Assembly: GCF_900170025.1 (NCBI RefSeq)
Contig: NZ_FWEX01000005.1
Location: forward strand, 735,774 to 799,773
Source: Nitrospira sp. ND1
GTDB lineage: Bacteria; Nitrospirota; Nitrospiria; Nitrospirales; Nitrospiraceae
Direction: 5' to 3'
DNA length: 64,000 bases
The notes beneath the pieces are model-generated. The model was not told the origin of the DNA. It ran no database searches and worked only from the letters and a program-made list of their open reading frames with translations. This document shows positions 43,590 through 52,235 of this stretch, piece after piece; within the stretch, counting starts at the first letter, position 1, and each line of letters opens with the position of its first letter. Made by a program: the position numbers and the translations under genes.

Positions 43590-44987
43590 TCATCCTTTCG
43601 TGGCAGAGGCCTGCGCCCCGCGCAGTCGACGGGCAGTCCCCAGCAGATCAGCCACGACAGCCGGATGACTGCCGAAGTGCAAATGGCTGTACAACGCAAG
43701 GGTATTCCCCATCGTCAACCCGTCCTGCCCGACGGGTTTCCCCGCTGCATCCGACAAGGTACAGGCATGATGGAGTTCGCCGGTTGGTTCGAGCATCGAA
43801 TAGTGAAACTCATGCCCGCGCACCACTGTCCCGGCTCCGCCCAGCATGCAGGATTCAGCGATCTCCACGGTTCGATAACCTAACGTCATCCCGTTTTTCC
43901 GCATGACCGCTTCCGCCGGAAACACCCCGACCATTTCATGTCGAGCGCCGGCCCCGTCACGAATGGCCTCCGTCAAGTACATCAGCCCGCCACATTCGGC
44001 ATACACAGCCCCACCACGCCGGGCAAATGTCTGCACGGCCGAACGCATGGACATATTGGCCGCCAATGTCTCGCCATACAGTTCGGGGTAGCCTCCGCCG
44101 AAATACAGCAGATCTGCGACCGGCAACTCGTCATCGTGCAAGGGCGAAAACCTTACGATCTCCGCGCCTACCGATTCAAGTAACTCCAGATTATCCTGAT
44201 AGTAAAAACAAAAGGCCGCATCGTAGGCCAGGCCGACTCGAACCGGTTGTTGCGTTGCCGCCGGCCTCGTGATCGGGAGATCTTCTCCCGGACATTCCCC
44301 GGCCGATCGAGCCATGGCCTCGACCCGATCCAAATCGATCGTCTGTGCAGCGGCTCTCGCCAATCGGTCATACAGATCGCCCTGCCCCTGCTCGATGGCA
44401 GTCCTCAGCCCGAGATGGCGATCCTGAATGGTCACCGAAGCATCGGGCTGCAGGTATCCCACAACCGCCAGATCCGTCTCCGACTCTACCGCCTGCCGCA
44501 ATAACTGGTAATGGCCCTCACTCCGCACGCGATTGAACAGCACTCCACGAACCTGTACGGCCGCGTCGAATTTCGCATACCCGGATGCCATGGCTGCAGC
44601 CGATCTCGCCATGGCACTCCCGTCGATGACCAGCAGCACCGGCGCGTTGAGCTGCTTCGCCAGTTCAGCCGTGCTGCCCTGCTCATGCACCGGTGAGCTG
44701 CCGTCAAACAGCCCCATCATGCCTTCGATGATCGACAGGTCCGCATCGACCGAGGCGCGCGCGAAGATGGCCCGGTTGGCGCTCTCCCCCAACATCCAGC
44801 CATCCAGATTTCGCGACGGCCGTCCGGTCACCGCTTGGTGATGTCCGGGATCGATGAAGTCCGGCCCGGCCTTGAACGGCTGCACCACCAGCCCCCTGGC
44901 CTTCAAGGCTGCCATGAGCGCCAGGGTGACCGTGGTTTTGCCGGCACCACTGTGGGTGCCGGCGATGACGAGACGAGGACGTGACAT
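43590..44987 (-). CDS. cbiA: Cobyrinic acid a,c-diamide synthase
   Basis: A 465-residue amidotransferase. P-loop AGTHSGAGKTT lies at 9-19, KAGPDFIDPGHH follows, and the glutaminase domain has Cys in YAECGGLMYL and His in SHLHFGSHP. It amidates the a and c side chains of cobyrinic acid or its hydrogeno form. It lies 24 bases after btuB. Its presence means that ring synthesis probably exists elsewhere in the genome, because salvage alone does not need it. Confidence 0.95.
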   Translation of the reverse strand: MSRPRLVIAGTHSGAGKTTVTLALMAALKARGLVVQPFKAGPDFIDPGHHQAVTGRPSRNLDGWMLGESANRAIFARASVDADLSIIEGMMGLFDGSSPVHEQGSTAELAKQLNAPVLLVIDGSAMARSAAAMASGYAKFDAAVQVRGVLFNRVRSEGHYQLLRQAVESETDLAVVGYLQPDASVTIQDRHLGLRTAIEQGQGDLYDRLARAAAQTIDLDRVEAMARSAGECPGEDLPITRPAATQQPVRVGLAYDAAFCFYYQDNLELLESVGAEIVRFSPLHDDELPVADLLYFGGGYPELYGETLAANMSMRSAVQTFARRGGAVYAECGGLMYLTEAIRDGAGARHEMVGVFPAEAVMRKNGMTLGYRTVEIAESCMLGGAGTVVRGHEFHYSMLEPTGELHHACTLSDAAGKPVGQDGLTMGNTLALYSHLHFGSHPAVVADLLGTARRLRGAQASATKG

Positions 44988-45011
44988 TACAGTACGGCGC
45001 TCATCTCTTCC

Positions 45012-46994
45012 TCACGACTTTCCGCCAAACGTGACCCGCACACCGCCAAAAATCGAGCGGATCGGTGTGCCGGCGCTGGCGACTTCTTCATACTTTTCAT
45101 TAAACAAATTCTCAGCCCGGAGATAGGCCTGGAGCTGCTTCGTGACATCGTACGTGACTGCCAACGACCACACATCGAACGCCGGCAGCGACTGCCGATC
45201 CCCGGTGGTATTGTATCGGGAACCCACGTACCGTCCGATCAGCGTGATCCAGAGCGGATCGATGGGTTGATAGCTGACCGAGGCACTCCACTGGTCGGTG
45301 GCCCAACGCGGTAGACGAGTCTGAGTGACCAAATCCCGAGTCATGGTGTTGGTATAGTTCGCCTGTACCACAAGGCCCTTGAGGAACGGACGGTCGCTGG
45401 AATAGGTGTACGAGAGTCCAGCCTCCCAGCCCTTCGTCGAGGCTTCACCGATCTGCTGAGGGCAAAACCCGAACGTGCTGAACGGCGCGCAAAACGTCGG
45501 ATCAAACGTAGTGGTGATGAGATTCCGGTAGCGGTTCCAGAAAAACCCTCCTGTGAACTTCAGCTGCTTCGAGAAGAAATACTGGTCGATCCCCACGTCC
45601 ATACTTTGGCTTTTTTCTGTGCCCAATTGGGAATTGCCAAAATTGGGAAAATACAATTCGTTCATCGTGGGGGCCCGGAAGCCAGTGGAATAGCTGCCTC
45701 GGATTTTCGTGTCGGTTTCCTTGTGGAGATACCCGCCGGTCAGCCGATAGGTCGTCGCATCGCCGAACACGTTGTAACTGTCATGGCGAATGCCCGCGGT
45801 GGCGAACAGGCGATCCCACAAATTGAATTGTGCCTGCGCGAATCCGGCATTGGAACTCAAAATCCGGTTGGTGAGTCCCGTATCATTCTCGCCCTGTTGT
45901 TCGCGAAATTGATACCCCGCACTCAACAACAACAGCTTCGTGATTTGGAAATTGTGCTGCCACTCCAACCGATTCGAGAGCACACGAATTTCGTTGTTGG
46001 AGTTGAACGGCGTGCTGAATGCCCCGGTGATCAGACTACGCTGCAACGTGCCTGACAAAAACTGCGAGGCCTCCTGTGCACGCGCAAGCGTGAGCTTCTG
46101 GGACCACCAGCCGGTGAGCGGCTGTTCATAACTACCGCTGAACACATATTCCTGACTCCGATTTTTTGAGCCATAGACGTCGCTTGGAGAGGTCGCCGAT
46201 ACACTATCGAGTTGCACGTCGGAATTCATCCAGCGCATCGTGAAATCAAGACGGCCGTCCTTTGGAAGGTCTACACCGATTCGCCCTGATCCCTGCCAGT
46301 TACGATAGGAGTCTCGCTCGCTAGCGCCACGCCGATAATTGACGGCCGAAAAACTCGAGGTGTCCCAGCGGGACAGCGAGAAGCTGTAGTCGACCGCGCC
46401 CTGTTTCCCGGACACCATGCCACCTTCACGCAGGGAGGCGAAGGATCCGTATTCCATGAACCCGGTGGCGGAGAGCGGACCCTGGCCGCGCTTCGTCACG
46501 ATGTTGATGACGCCTCCCATGGCATCCGATCCCCACAACATGCTCTGCGAGCCGCGGAGAATCTCTACTCGCTCGATATTGTCGGTCGTCAGGTTGGCAA
46601 AGTTGTAACTACCGACGGTGCCGCTGTTGACGATCGCGCCGTCGATCAGGACCAAGGTCTGATTCGCACTGCCTCCTCGAATCTTGGCCGTGACCTCGGT
46701 GCCGGGCCCGCCGTTTGAAAACACCGCCACACCTTGGGCCAACCGAAGCGCGTCCACCACACTCCGGATGTTCTGTCGCTTCATGTCCTGTGCCGTAATG
46801 ACTTCGACCGCACTGGTGACCTGGGTAACCGGCAACGGGGTTTTGGTTGCCGAGACCACCACTTCCTCGGCTTGTACGACAGGATCAGGCTCCAAAGGCT
46901 CTCCGGCAGTGGCCACTGCCGTCCAGACAGGCGGGACACTTGCGACACACAGCAACACGAAATAGGCAGACCATTCCCTGACAATACCCGACAT
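45012..46994 (-). CDS. btuB: TonB-dependent vitamin B12 receptor BtuB
   Basis: A 660-residue outer-membrane receptor. A signal peptide (about 1-30) is followed by the TonB box region EEVVVSATKTP (about 43-53), a plug domain (about 55-165: AQGVAVFSNGGPG, then LRGSQSMLWGSDAMGGVINI) and a beta-barrel ending in GGVRVTFGGKS. It imports cobalamin with TonB energy. A cobalamin riboswitch lies directly upstream, and AAAGGGAG precedes the ATG. It is first in the large B12 operon and is followed closely by cbiA. Riboswitch control supports a corrinoid substrate. Confidence 0.95.
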   Translation of the reverse strand: MSGIVREWSAYFVLLCVASVPPVWTAVATAGEPLEPDPVVQAEEVVVSATKTPLPVTQVTSAVEVITAQDMKRQNIRSVVDALRLAQGVAVFSNGGPGTEVTAKIRGGSANQTLVLIDGAIVNSGTVGSYNFANLTTDNIERVEILRGSQSMLWGSDAMGGVINIVTKRGQGPLSATGFMEYGSFASLREGGMVSGKQGAVDYSFSLSRWDTSSFSAVNYRRGASERDSYRNWQGSGRIGVDLPKDGRLDFTMRWMNSDVQLDSVSATSPSDVYGSKNRSQEYVFSGSYEQPLTGWWSQKLTLARAQEASQFLSGTLQRSLITGAFSTPFNSNNEIRVLSNRLEWQHNFQITKLLLLSAGYQFREQQGENDTGLTNRILSSNAGFAQAQFNLWDRLFATAGIRHDSYNVFGDATTYRLTGGYLHKETDTKIRGSYSTGFRAPTMNELYFPNFGNSQLGTEKSQSMDVGIDQYFFSKQLKFTGGFFWNRYRNLITTTFDPTFCAPFSTFGFCPQQIGEASTKGWEAGLSYTYSSDRPFLKGLVVQANYTNTMTRDLVTQTRLPRWATDQWSASVSYQPIDPLWITLIGRYVGSRYNTTGDRQSLPAFDVWSLAVTYDVTKQLQAYLRAENLFNEKYEEVASAGTPIRSIFGGVRVTFGGKS

Positions 46995-47034
46995 ACTGAC
47001 ACTCCCTTTCGCTCGAAGGGTTCAGTTACAAACC

Positions 47035-47273
47035 CGTCAGTTGGGTCTCCTGACTTGCGGATCATCGTTTCTCTGCGCCTTCCCAGCTGAGCGTGAAACG
47101 TAAAACGACGTTCGTGAAACGGTCGGAGGGAACCTCCTGCGCTTCACGAGATACGATTCACGAACCACGCCACTCGCCAGTGGCTCAATGCAGAGTCACT
47201 CCCCGCTTACAGTGGCGGCACCGTGATGGTTTTGCACCATCTTCCCCGACGCTGACGGCGTCTTCCTGACACT
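47035..47273 (-). promoter_or_regulatory. Cobalamin riboswitch 1 (upstream of btuB)
   Basis: On the minus strand the conserved core is present in order: GGGAAGATGGTGCAAAACC, GCCGCCACTGTAAGCGGGG, CCACTG...GGGAAGGCGC and the B12 box AAGTCAGGAGACC. The outer pair GTCAG/CTGAC closes it. The peripheral arm after CCACTG is 92 bases, versus 16 in riboswitch 2, because of an inserted hairpin-forming repeat. Binding of adenosylcobalamin would reduce btuB-operon expression. No T-run terminator follows; GGGAG of btuB lies within 45 bases of the B12 box, so translational control is likely. Confidence 0.92.
47089..47178 (-). repeat. Family B repeat inside riboswitch 1 peripheral arm
   Basis: The block reads CGTGAA-TCGTATCTCGTGAA, a central AGGAGG/CCTCC pair, then TTTCACGAACG and ACGTTTCACG, so it folds on itself. 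The part 47147-47163 matches 5563-5579 at 16 of 17 positions in the opposite orientation. Confidence 0.6.
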
Positions 47274-47347
47274 CCGCTCTCCAATGATGACGCGCCCCTT
47301 CTCTTCACACGGGTGGGCCGGGCACGAACCCATCCCGCAACACGTGA

Positions 47348-48244
47348 TCATCCCCTGAACGGCACAGCCTGCCTCGGCAAGGTAATCCTGGGCAGTCCCG
47401 ACTCCGGATGGGGATCGATCAAGACCTCACAGCCATAGACCGCCCGCAATGCCTCCACCGACAACACCTCAGCCGGCGTGCCCATCGAATACATCGACCC
47501 TTCCTTCAGCATGACGATCCGGTCGCAATACTGGCTGGCCAGGTTCAAATCGTGCGACACGATGACGACGGTCAGGCCCTGCTCGTCGGTCAAACGACGC
47601 AGCACCGAGCAAATTTCGAGTTGATGCTGAAGATCGAGAAAGGCGGTCGGCTCATCGAGCACGAGGACCCGGGGCGTTTGGGCCAAGGCCCGCGCAATCA
47701 TCGTACGTTGACGTTCACCGCCGGACAGGTCGGTCACCGCACGCGAAGCCAGATGGCCGATGTCCATCGTGGCCATGGCCTGAGCGGCCGCCGCACAATC
47801 CTCCCGATCTTCCCAGCCGAACCCAAGACTCCACCTGGTCTGTCGGCGATGCGGATACCGTCCCATCAACACCGTTTCCGCCACCGTAAAGGAGAAAGCC
47901 GGCGGACTTTCCTGCGGGACGAACGCCACGGTCCGCGCCGTCTCCTCTCGTGAAAGGTCAGCCAGGTTTCTTCCGAAGAGCGAGAGGGTTCCCCGTTGAG
48001 GCACGGCAAGCTTGGCCAGGAGTTTCACGAGTGACGTCTTGCCCGATCCATTGGGCCCGACGATACCGAGTATTTCGCCTGGCTCGACGTGCAGGCTCAC
48101 ATCGCTGAGGACCCACCGGCTTTCCCGCCCAGACAACTTGCCATAGCAGAACGAGGCCCCCTGCACATCGTAGGCATGGTGCCGGTCCGAGTAGACACCA
48201 GCCGCAACATCAGCCGTACACATCGGGTCTACAGGAAGCCTCAT
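47348..48244 (-). CDS. btuD: Vitamin B12 ABC transporter ATP-binding protein
   Basis: A 298-residue ABC ATPase with Walker A GPNGSGKT (63-70), signature LSGGERQR, Walker B VLVLDEPTAFLD and the switch His in IVSHDLN. It powers import through BtuC. Overlap of 4 bases with btuC shows coupling. Iron-siderophore importers look alike; riboswitch control of the operon supports B12. The N-terminal 25 residues are an extra segment before the ABC domain. Confidence 0.92.
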   Translation of the reverse strand: MRLPVDPMCTADVAAGVYSDRHHAYDVQGASFCYGKLSGRESRWVLSDVSLHVEPGEILGIVGPNGSGKTSLVKLLAKLAVPQRGTLSLFGRNLADLSREETARTVAFVPQESPPAFSFTVAETVLMGRYPHRRQTRWSLGFGWEDREDCAAAAQAMATMDIGHLASRAVTDLSGGERQRTMIARALAQTPRVLVLDEPTAFLDLQHQLEICSVLRRLTDEQGLTVVIVSHDLNLASQYCDRIVMLKEGSMYSMGTPAEVLSVEALRAVYGCEVLIDPHPESGLPRITLPRQAVPFRG

Positions 48245-49401
48245 ACGAGCCGATCCTTTCGCCAGACCAGCAGGTAGACAAAGAACGGGCCGCCCGCGAG
48301 GGCCGTGATGATTCCGACCGGGACTTCCGACGGCACGAAGAATGTCCTGGCCATGGTATCGGCCACCATCAAAAATATGCCGCCCACGAGCGCTGAAGCC
48401 GGCAGGAGCAATCGATGATCCGCCCCGATCACCAGGCGCACCGCGTGAGGAATGATCATCCCGATGAATCCGATCATGCCGCTGACGGACACCACGGCGC
48501 CGGTGAGCAGCGCCGACACCAGAAAGATCACCCGTTTGGCGCGTTCGGTATCGATTCCCAACGACCGTGCCGGCTCTTCACCCAAGGCAAGGATATTCAG
48601 GACCCGTACCTGCTTGAAGAGCAGGACGAGACCGGCCAACAGATAGACTGAGAGCGCAGCCAGCGCGGGATAGGCCGGGGCCGTGAGCGATCCCATGAGC
48701 CAGGCCATCATGCCGAAGGAACGATTCGGTTCCATAATCGAGGTGATGAACATGATCAGCGCCGAGAAAATTGCGTTCAGGATCACACCGGCCAACAGCA
48801 CGGAATGAATCGGAAGCCGGTCGTAGGTGGCCGCCATACGATAGACCACCAGCAGGGCCACCAGTCCGCCTAAAAACCCGCAGACCGGCAGGAGCGAGAA
48901 GGCGAGGACCGTGGTCCCGATCCCGAACAGCACCGCGACAGCCACACCCAGCGCGGCACCGCTCGACACCCCGAGCACGTAGGGATCGGCCAGAGGATTT
49001 CTGAGCAGGGCTTGCAGCGCCACCCCGACCGATGCCAGGCAGACTCCCACCAGAAATCCCAGAAAGACTCGCGGCAGACGCACCTGCAGTAGGATGACGC
49101 TGGTCGTCTTGAGCACGTCGTTGTCGGTAGGCTGGTCGAGCAGCGCGGACGACAGCACGCTGATAAGTTTCCCGAGTCCGATGTACTGTGTCCCGAGTTG
49201 CAGACAGACGACAGCCAGGATCAGCGCGACGACCGACAAACTGCCCATGATGACGCACCAACGCACCGGAGTCAGGATGGCCCCCTGAAACGGCCGTTCA
49301 TGTCCGGTCATTGGAGCGGAACTGTGACGGCTCGTGGAAGGCAACGGGGGCGAGGTCAATGCTGGAGCAGGTGACGTGGAGTGGCCGACCGAAGGCATCA
49401 T
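48241..49401 (-). CDS. btuC: Vitamin B12 ABC transporter permease
   Basis: The protein (386 residues from the ATG at 49401) is an FecCD-family permease. About ten membrane helices run from 55 to the end, with LRLPRVFLGFLVGVCLASVG, NPLADPYVLGVSSGAALG, GMIGFIGMIIPHAVRLVIG and PSEVPVGIITALAGGPFFVY. The first ~45 residues are a Ser/Pro-rich extension; an internal ATG at 49311 would remove most of it. The upstream ATG forms an ATGA overlap with the btuF stop, so it is preferred. Confidence 0.92.
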   Translation of the reverse strand: MMPSVGHSTSPAPALTSPPLPSTSRHSSAPMTGHERPFQGAILTPVRWCVIMGSLSVVALILAVVCLQLGTQYIGLGKLISVLSSALLDQPTDNDVLKTTSVILLQVRLPRVFLGFLVGVCLASVGVALQALLRNPLADPYVLGVSSGAALGVAVAVLFGIGTTVLAFSLLPVCGFLGGLVALLVVYRMAATYDRLPIHSVLLAGVILNAIFSALIMFITSIMEPNRSFGMMAWLMGSLTAPAYPALAALSVYLLAGLVLLFKQVRVLNILALGEEPARSLGIDTERAKRVIFLVSALLTGAVVSVSGMIGFIGMIIPHAVRLVIGADHRLLLPASALVGGIFLMVADTMARTFFVPSEVPVGIITALAGGPFFVYLLVWRKDRLV

Positions 49402-50420
49402 GGCTGGACCGGTACCGATTCGGGAGGAAAGGCCTCGGGGTGAATCACCCTCACGAGTTCTTCCAACCCTTCCATTACACGAGGCCCGGGACGATTGAGC
49501 GCATTGGCCGAAACCTCGCGCAACCGGTTCTGCTGCACAGCGGTCAGGGTCGTCCAGCGCCGCCACTCCTGCTGTTCGCGTCGAGGCACCGTTTCAACCG
49601 ACCCCATTGGGAAGATCAGCACTTCGGGATCTTCTTTCAGGACCGTTTCCATGGTCAGCCGTGGATAGGGTGTTGCAGCTCCGGAGGCGATATTGGTTCC
49701 CCCGGCCAGGCCGATCATCTGGTGGATGTAACTGCCGGGACCAACCGTGATCAAGGGCTGGCTGTTGATCACATACAGCACGCGGATGCGCGGCAGGTGC
49801 TCGGTTCGACTGCTGATCTCGGCCATTCGACTCCGCATGGCCGCGGTCATGGCATGGGCTTCCGTCGAACGATCGAAAATGCGTCCCAGCGTGTGAATGT
49901 GCGAGAAAATGTTCTCCACCGAAGTGGCTTCCAGCAGGAGCACCGGAATCTTCAATTCCTCCAGCTTGGCCAACACATTCGCGCGGTGGAACTCCCGCGG
50001 CGCAATGATCAATTCCGGCCGGAGGGCCACGAGGGATTCAAGATTGGGGTTGGCGTACCCGACCTTGGATTTAGCCTTGGCTGCTGCCGGGAAATCGCAA
50101 AACTCCGTGACCCCGATGATCTGTTCGTCCAGCCCCAACGCAAACAACATCTCCGTGATGCTCGGCGCCAATGACACGACCCGTGTGGGCGCCTTGGCGA
50201 CATAGAGTTTTCTGCCCGCATCGTCGATGAAGGTGCGCGGGGTAATGTTGGCCATGAACGGCATGCCCGTAAGGATGCCTTGCTGACGACGTTTCATCAC
50301 CGTGTGATCTTCCTGGGTCTCTCCGAATGCGAAGGCAAGGCAGGCCAGCAGCACAGACGCGACCACGCCGATGCATGCGGCTGCGAACCGGCGACTGGAG
50401 ACGATTCGAACGGCGCGCAA
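49398..50420 (-). CDS. btuF: Periplasmic B12-binding protein (BtuF-like)
   Basis: A class III solute-binding protein: RVVSLAPSITEMLFALGLDE, VGYANPNLESLVALRPELII, LGRIFDRSTEAHAM and a C-terminal lobe with NALNRPGPRVMEGLEEL. The frame stays open to 50540, but that part lies in the riboswitch and terminator. A TTG at 50420, just after the terminator T-run, gives 340 residues with a basic n-region and hydrophobic stretch (FAAACIGVVASVLLACLAFA), i.e. a signal or lipoprotein signal (LLAC). I infer this start; ATG 50297 would leave no signal peptide. It delivers B12 to BtuCD. Confidence 0.85.
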   Translation of the reverse strand: MRAVRIVSSRRFAAACIGVVASVLLACLAFAFGETQEDHTVMKRRQQGILTGMPFMANITPRTFIDDAGRKLYVAKAPTRVVSLAPSITEMLFALGLDEQIIGVTEFCDFPAAAKAKSKVGYANPNLESLVALRPELIIAPREFHRANVLAKLEELKIPVLLLEATSVENIFSHIHTLGRIFDRSTEAHAMTAAMRSRMAEISSRTEHLPRIRVLYVINSQPLITVGPGSYIHQMIGLAGGTNIASGAATPYPRLTMETVLKEDPEVLIFPMGSVETVPRREQQEWRRWTTLTAVQQNRLREVSANALNRPGPRVMEGLEELVRVIHPEAFPPESVPVQP

Positions 50421-50421
50421 A

Positions 50422-50460
50422 TAAAAAAATCCCCAGGGCCAACATGGAACCCTGAGGATT
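50422..50460 (-). terminator. Intrinsic terminator of riboswitch 2
   Basis: An 11-bp stem (AATCCTCAGGG/CCCTGGGGATT, one G-T pair) with an 11-base loop runs into a T-run on the minus strand. Placed between the aptamer and btuF, it is the likely B12-controlled attenuator. Confidence 0.88.
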
Positions 50461-50517
50461 GCACCCGCAATATCATCCTCGCCTATTCCCCAGCCCACGA
50501 GGGAATAAAGGGTCTCC

Positions 50518-50672
50518 CTCAGGCAGGTCTTCTGGCTCATGGTTCATCCTACTCCCCGCGCCTTCCCACTCACCGAACGGTGAACAGTGGCGCCTGCGGG
50601 TTTCGTCCCCATTTACAGCGGCGGGACCGCGAGGGTTTTTCACCCTCTTCCCTTGACCCGAGGTGTCTTGAA
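50518..50672 (-). promoter_or_regulatory. Cobalamin riboswitch 2 (upstream of btuFCD)
   Basis: The minus strand shows the full consensus: GGGAAGAGGGTGAAAAACCC, GCGGTCCCGCCGCTGTAAAT, CGCCACTG with a 16-base arm, TGGGAAGGCGC and the B12 box GAGCCAGAAGACCTGCC. A terminator hairpin follows 58 bases later, so control is transcriptional attenuation. A strong promoter lies just upstream. Confidence 0.95.
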
Positions 50673-50681
50673 AAGAGACAA

Positions 50682-50711
50682 ACTTTAGGAGCGCATGGCC
50701 GATCTTGTCAA
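50682..50711 (-). promoter_or_regulatory. Sigma-70-type promoter for btuFCD
   Basis: TTGACA (perfect) and TAAAGT are separated by 18 bases on the minus strand. The start of transcription would fall a few bases before the riboswitch. Confidence 0.7.
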
Positions 50712-50786
50712 GTTCAAACTTGCCGTCACGACGTTCGATGGAGCAGCATAGGATATTGAACTGCATACCCAGACACCCTGCAGCCC

Positions 50787-51044
50787 CTACGAGCGATACC
50801 GGAGCTTCAGGATGAGAATCGCCAGGGTCAACACCAGGGTCACGAGATTCGCCAGAATAATGGGCAAGGCGCCGAGCATGAGCCCATAGATCAACCAGAG
50901 AAAGACCCCGGTCACGAAGGTGAGCAACATTCCCAGCGACACGTCCTGGGCGGAACGAGTGCGCCAGGTCTGTTGCAGCTGAGGAATGAACGCGATGGTG
51001 GTGAGGGTCCCTGCCAGCAATCCGATGAGCGTGACCTGATCCAT
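50787..51044 (-). CDS. SemiSWEET sugar transporter
   Basis: The ATG at 51044, after GAGG, gives 85 residues with three membrane helices. The PQ-loop region AFIPQLQQTWRTRSAQDVSL and LTFVTGVFLWLIYGLMLG are typical of bacterial SemiSWEETs. These dimerise to move sugars passively across the inner membrane. It is a single gene between riboswitch 2 and rpmB, transcribed opposite to rpmB. The sugar is unknown. Confidence 0.9.
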   Translation of the reverse strand: MDQVTLIGLLAGTLTTIAFIPQLQQTWRTRSAQDVSLGMLLTFVTGVFLWLIYGLMLGALPIILANLVTLVLTLAILILKLRYRS

Positions 51045-51117
51045 ATCTGCAACCTCAGTGGAGTGAGCGGCGCGAGCGGGAGAGGGCATCCTGGTAGGGA
51101 GAATTCACCTCAGCAGC

Positions 51118-51147
51118 TTGTCATGACCTGTGACGCTATGGTAGCAT
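51118..51147 (+). promoter_or_regulatory. Candidate promoter for rpmB
   Basis: TTGTCA (51118-51123) and TAGCAT (51142-51147) lie 18 bases apart, about 55 bases before the rpmB start. The -10 is a weak match. Confidence 0.3.
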
Positions 51148-51202
51148 CCCCTCCCATCCAAGGACTAGTCGTTGAAAGACGCCGCAACAAAGGAGTAGGG
51201 CC

Positions 51203-51394
51203 GTGGCATTTGCCTGTGATCTCTGTGGGAAAAAGCATCAAACCGGTAATAACGTCAGCCACGCAAACAACAAGACGAAGCGCGTCTTCAATCCCAACCT
51301 GCAGCGAGTGAAGGCGCTCGTGAACGGGTCGGCCTTGCGCATTCGGGTTTGCACGCGTTGCCTGCGGTCCGGCCTGGTTAAAAAAGCCGTCTGA
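51203..51394 (+). CDS. rpmB: 50S ribosomal protein L28
   Basis: A 63-residue L28 starting at GTG 51203, preceded by AAAGGAG. The sequence [20 protein letters not shown], then [13 protein letters not shown] and [16 protein letters not shown], matches the family. It is the zinc-binding form, with CDLC and CTRC ligands. It is transcribed as a single gene. Confidence 0.97.
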   Translation: MAFACDLCGKKHQTGNNVSHANNKTKRVFNPNLQRVKALVNGSALRIRVCTRCLRSGLVKKAV

Positions 51395-51652
51395 TTGCTC
51401 CGCATTTCTCCCCCATCTCGTCAGCTCGTGATCTGATCTCACGCCTAAGTTGCGCCTTCTCCCCGCTCGCTCTTCTTCAGATTCGGTACGGCCTCACACA
51501 CCCCCACGAATAGTCTGCCGCCTCGGACTCACGGAGACCGGGGACGATGCAGGAAATCTTCTCCAAAGGAGACGCGCCCCCGCTATCCGTGTACAATCCC
51601 CAGCCAGACAAGCGGGTGAAAAAAACGGATCCCAGTCGAATCGGGAGGCAAC

Positions 51653-52027
51653 ATGATAAAGATCAGTCGGTCGCTCAGCCTCATCATCATCTCCATGCTG
51701 CTCGCGGCATGCAGCCATTTTCAGAACCGGGAAGCGGCCTATCTGGATTCCGCCAAGGGGTGGGCCACTCAAGCCCAGGTGCGGGAGAAACTAGGCGCTC
51801 CCAAGACTGTTCGACAGGATGAAGGCGGAGCCACCGTGTGGGTGTATGAATTACGCGAGCAACAGTCCGGGAACCGTCTGACCGCACCCGGAATGTGGTG
51901 CGAACAGTACCTTCTCACCTTCGACGACAAGGCCGTGCTCCAGAAATGGAGACAGGTGTCCCATTTCCATGGCGGCGAACTCATGCCACAGGAATGCATT
52001 CCGGGGACTGAGCCGGAGAAATCCTAG
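51653..52027 (+). CDS. Small lipoprotein, SmpA/OmlA-like fold possible
   Basis: A 124-residue protein with a lipoprotein signal (LIIISMLLAAC, lipid on Cys20). The mature part has LDSAKGWATQAQVREKLGAP, like the start of SmpA/BamE-type domains in which a helix pair precedes a small sheet, then VWVYELREQQSG and a final strand. Two further Cys in the mature part could form a disulphide. I cannot name a function. GGGAGG lies before the ATG. It stands alone. Confidence 0.7.
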   Translation: MIKISRSLSLIIISMLLAACSHFQNREAAYLDSAKGWATQAQVREKLGAPKTVRQDEGGATVWVYELREQQSGNRLTAPGMWCEQYLLTFDDKAVLQKWRQVSHFHGGELMPQECIPGTEPEKS

Positions 52028-52202
52028 GGAGCCAACGCTACTGCCTCCAAGCGAATTCCCATCGGCAATGTGTAGTGAATGGTCCCCCCCGCGTTCTGTT
52101 CAAGAATGTGCCTGGCTCCCGGGGGTATGATCGTAGGTAACTGCCGTTTTTCCATGAATTTTTGAGTTTGGATCCCTTTCTCCGCATGGTACGACCCTTG
52201 CT

Positions 52203-52223
52203 GAGTATCAGGACTAGATACTC
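52203..52223 (+). promoter_or_regulatory. Inverted repeat just before GH26 gene
   Basis: GAGTATC-AGGACTA-GATACTC is a perfect 7-bp inverted repeat that abuts the ribosome binding site (GGAGGG). It could be an operator or an RNA hairpin affecting translation. Confidence 0.45.
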
Positions 52224-52235
52224 GGAGGGCTTATC

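Larger units (their letters stand above)
46995..47347. other. 353-bp btuD-btuB intergenic region
   Basis: Contains the cobalamin riboswitch (about 47035-47273), with a family B repeat inside it, and about 75 bases between the btuD stop and the riboswitch. No protein gene is seen. Confidence 0.85.

Noticed and set aside
49398-50540. btuF starting at the ATG in the B12 box
   Set aside because: That codon belongs to the riboswitch core, and a terminator lies between it and the conserved protein.
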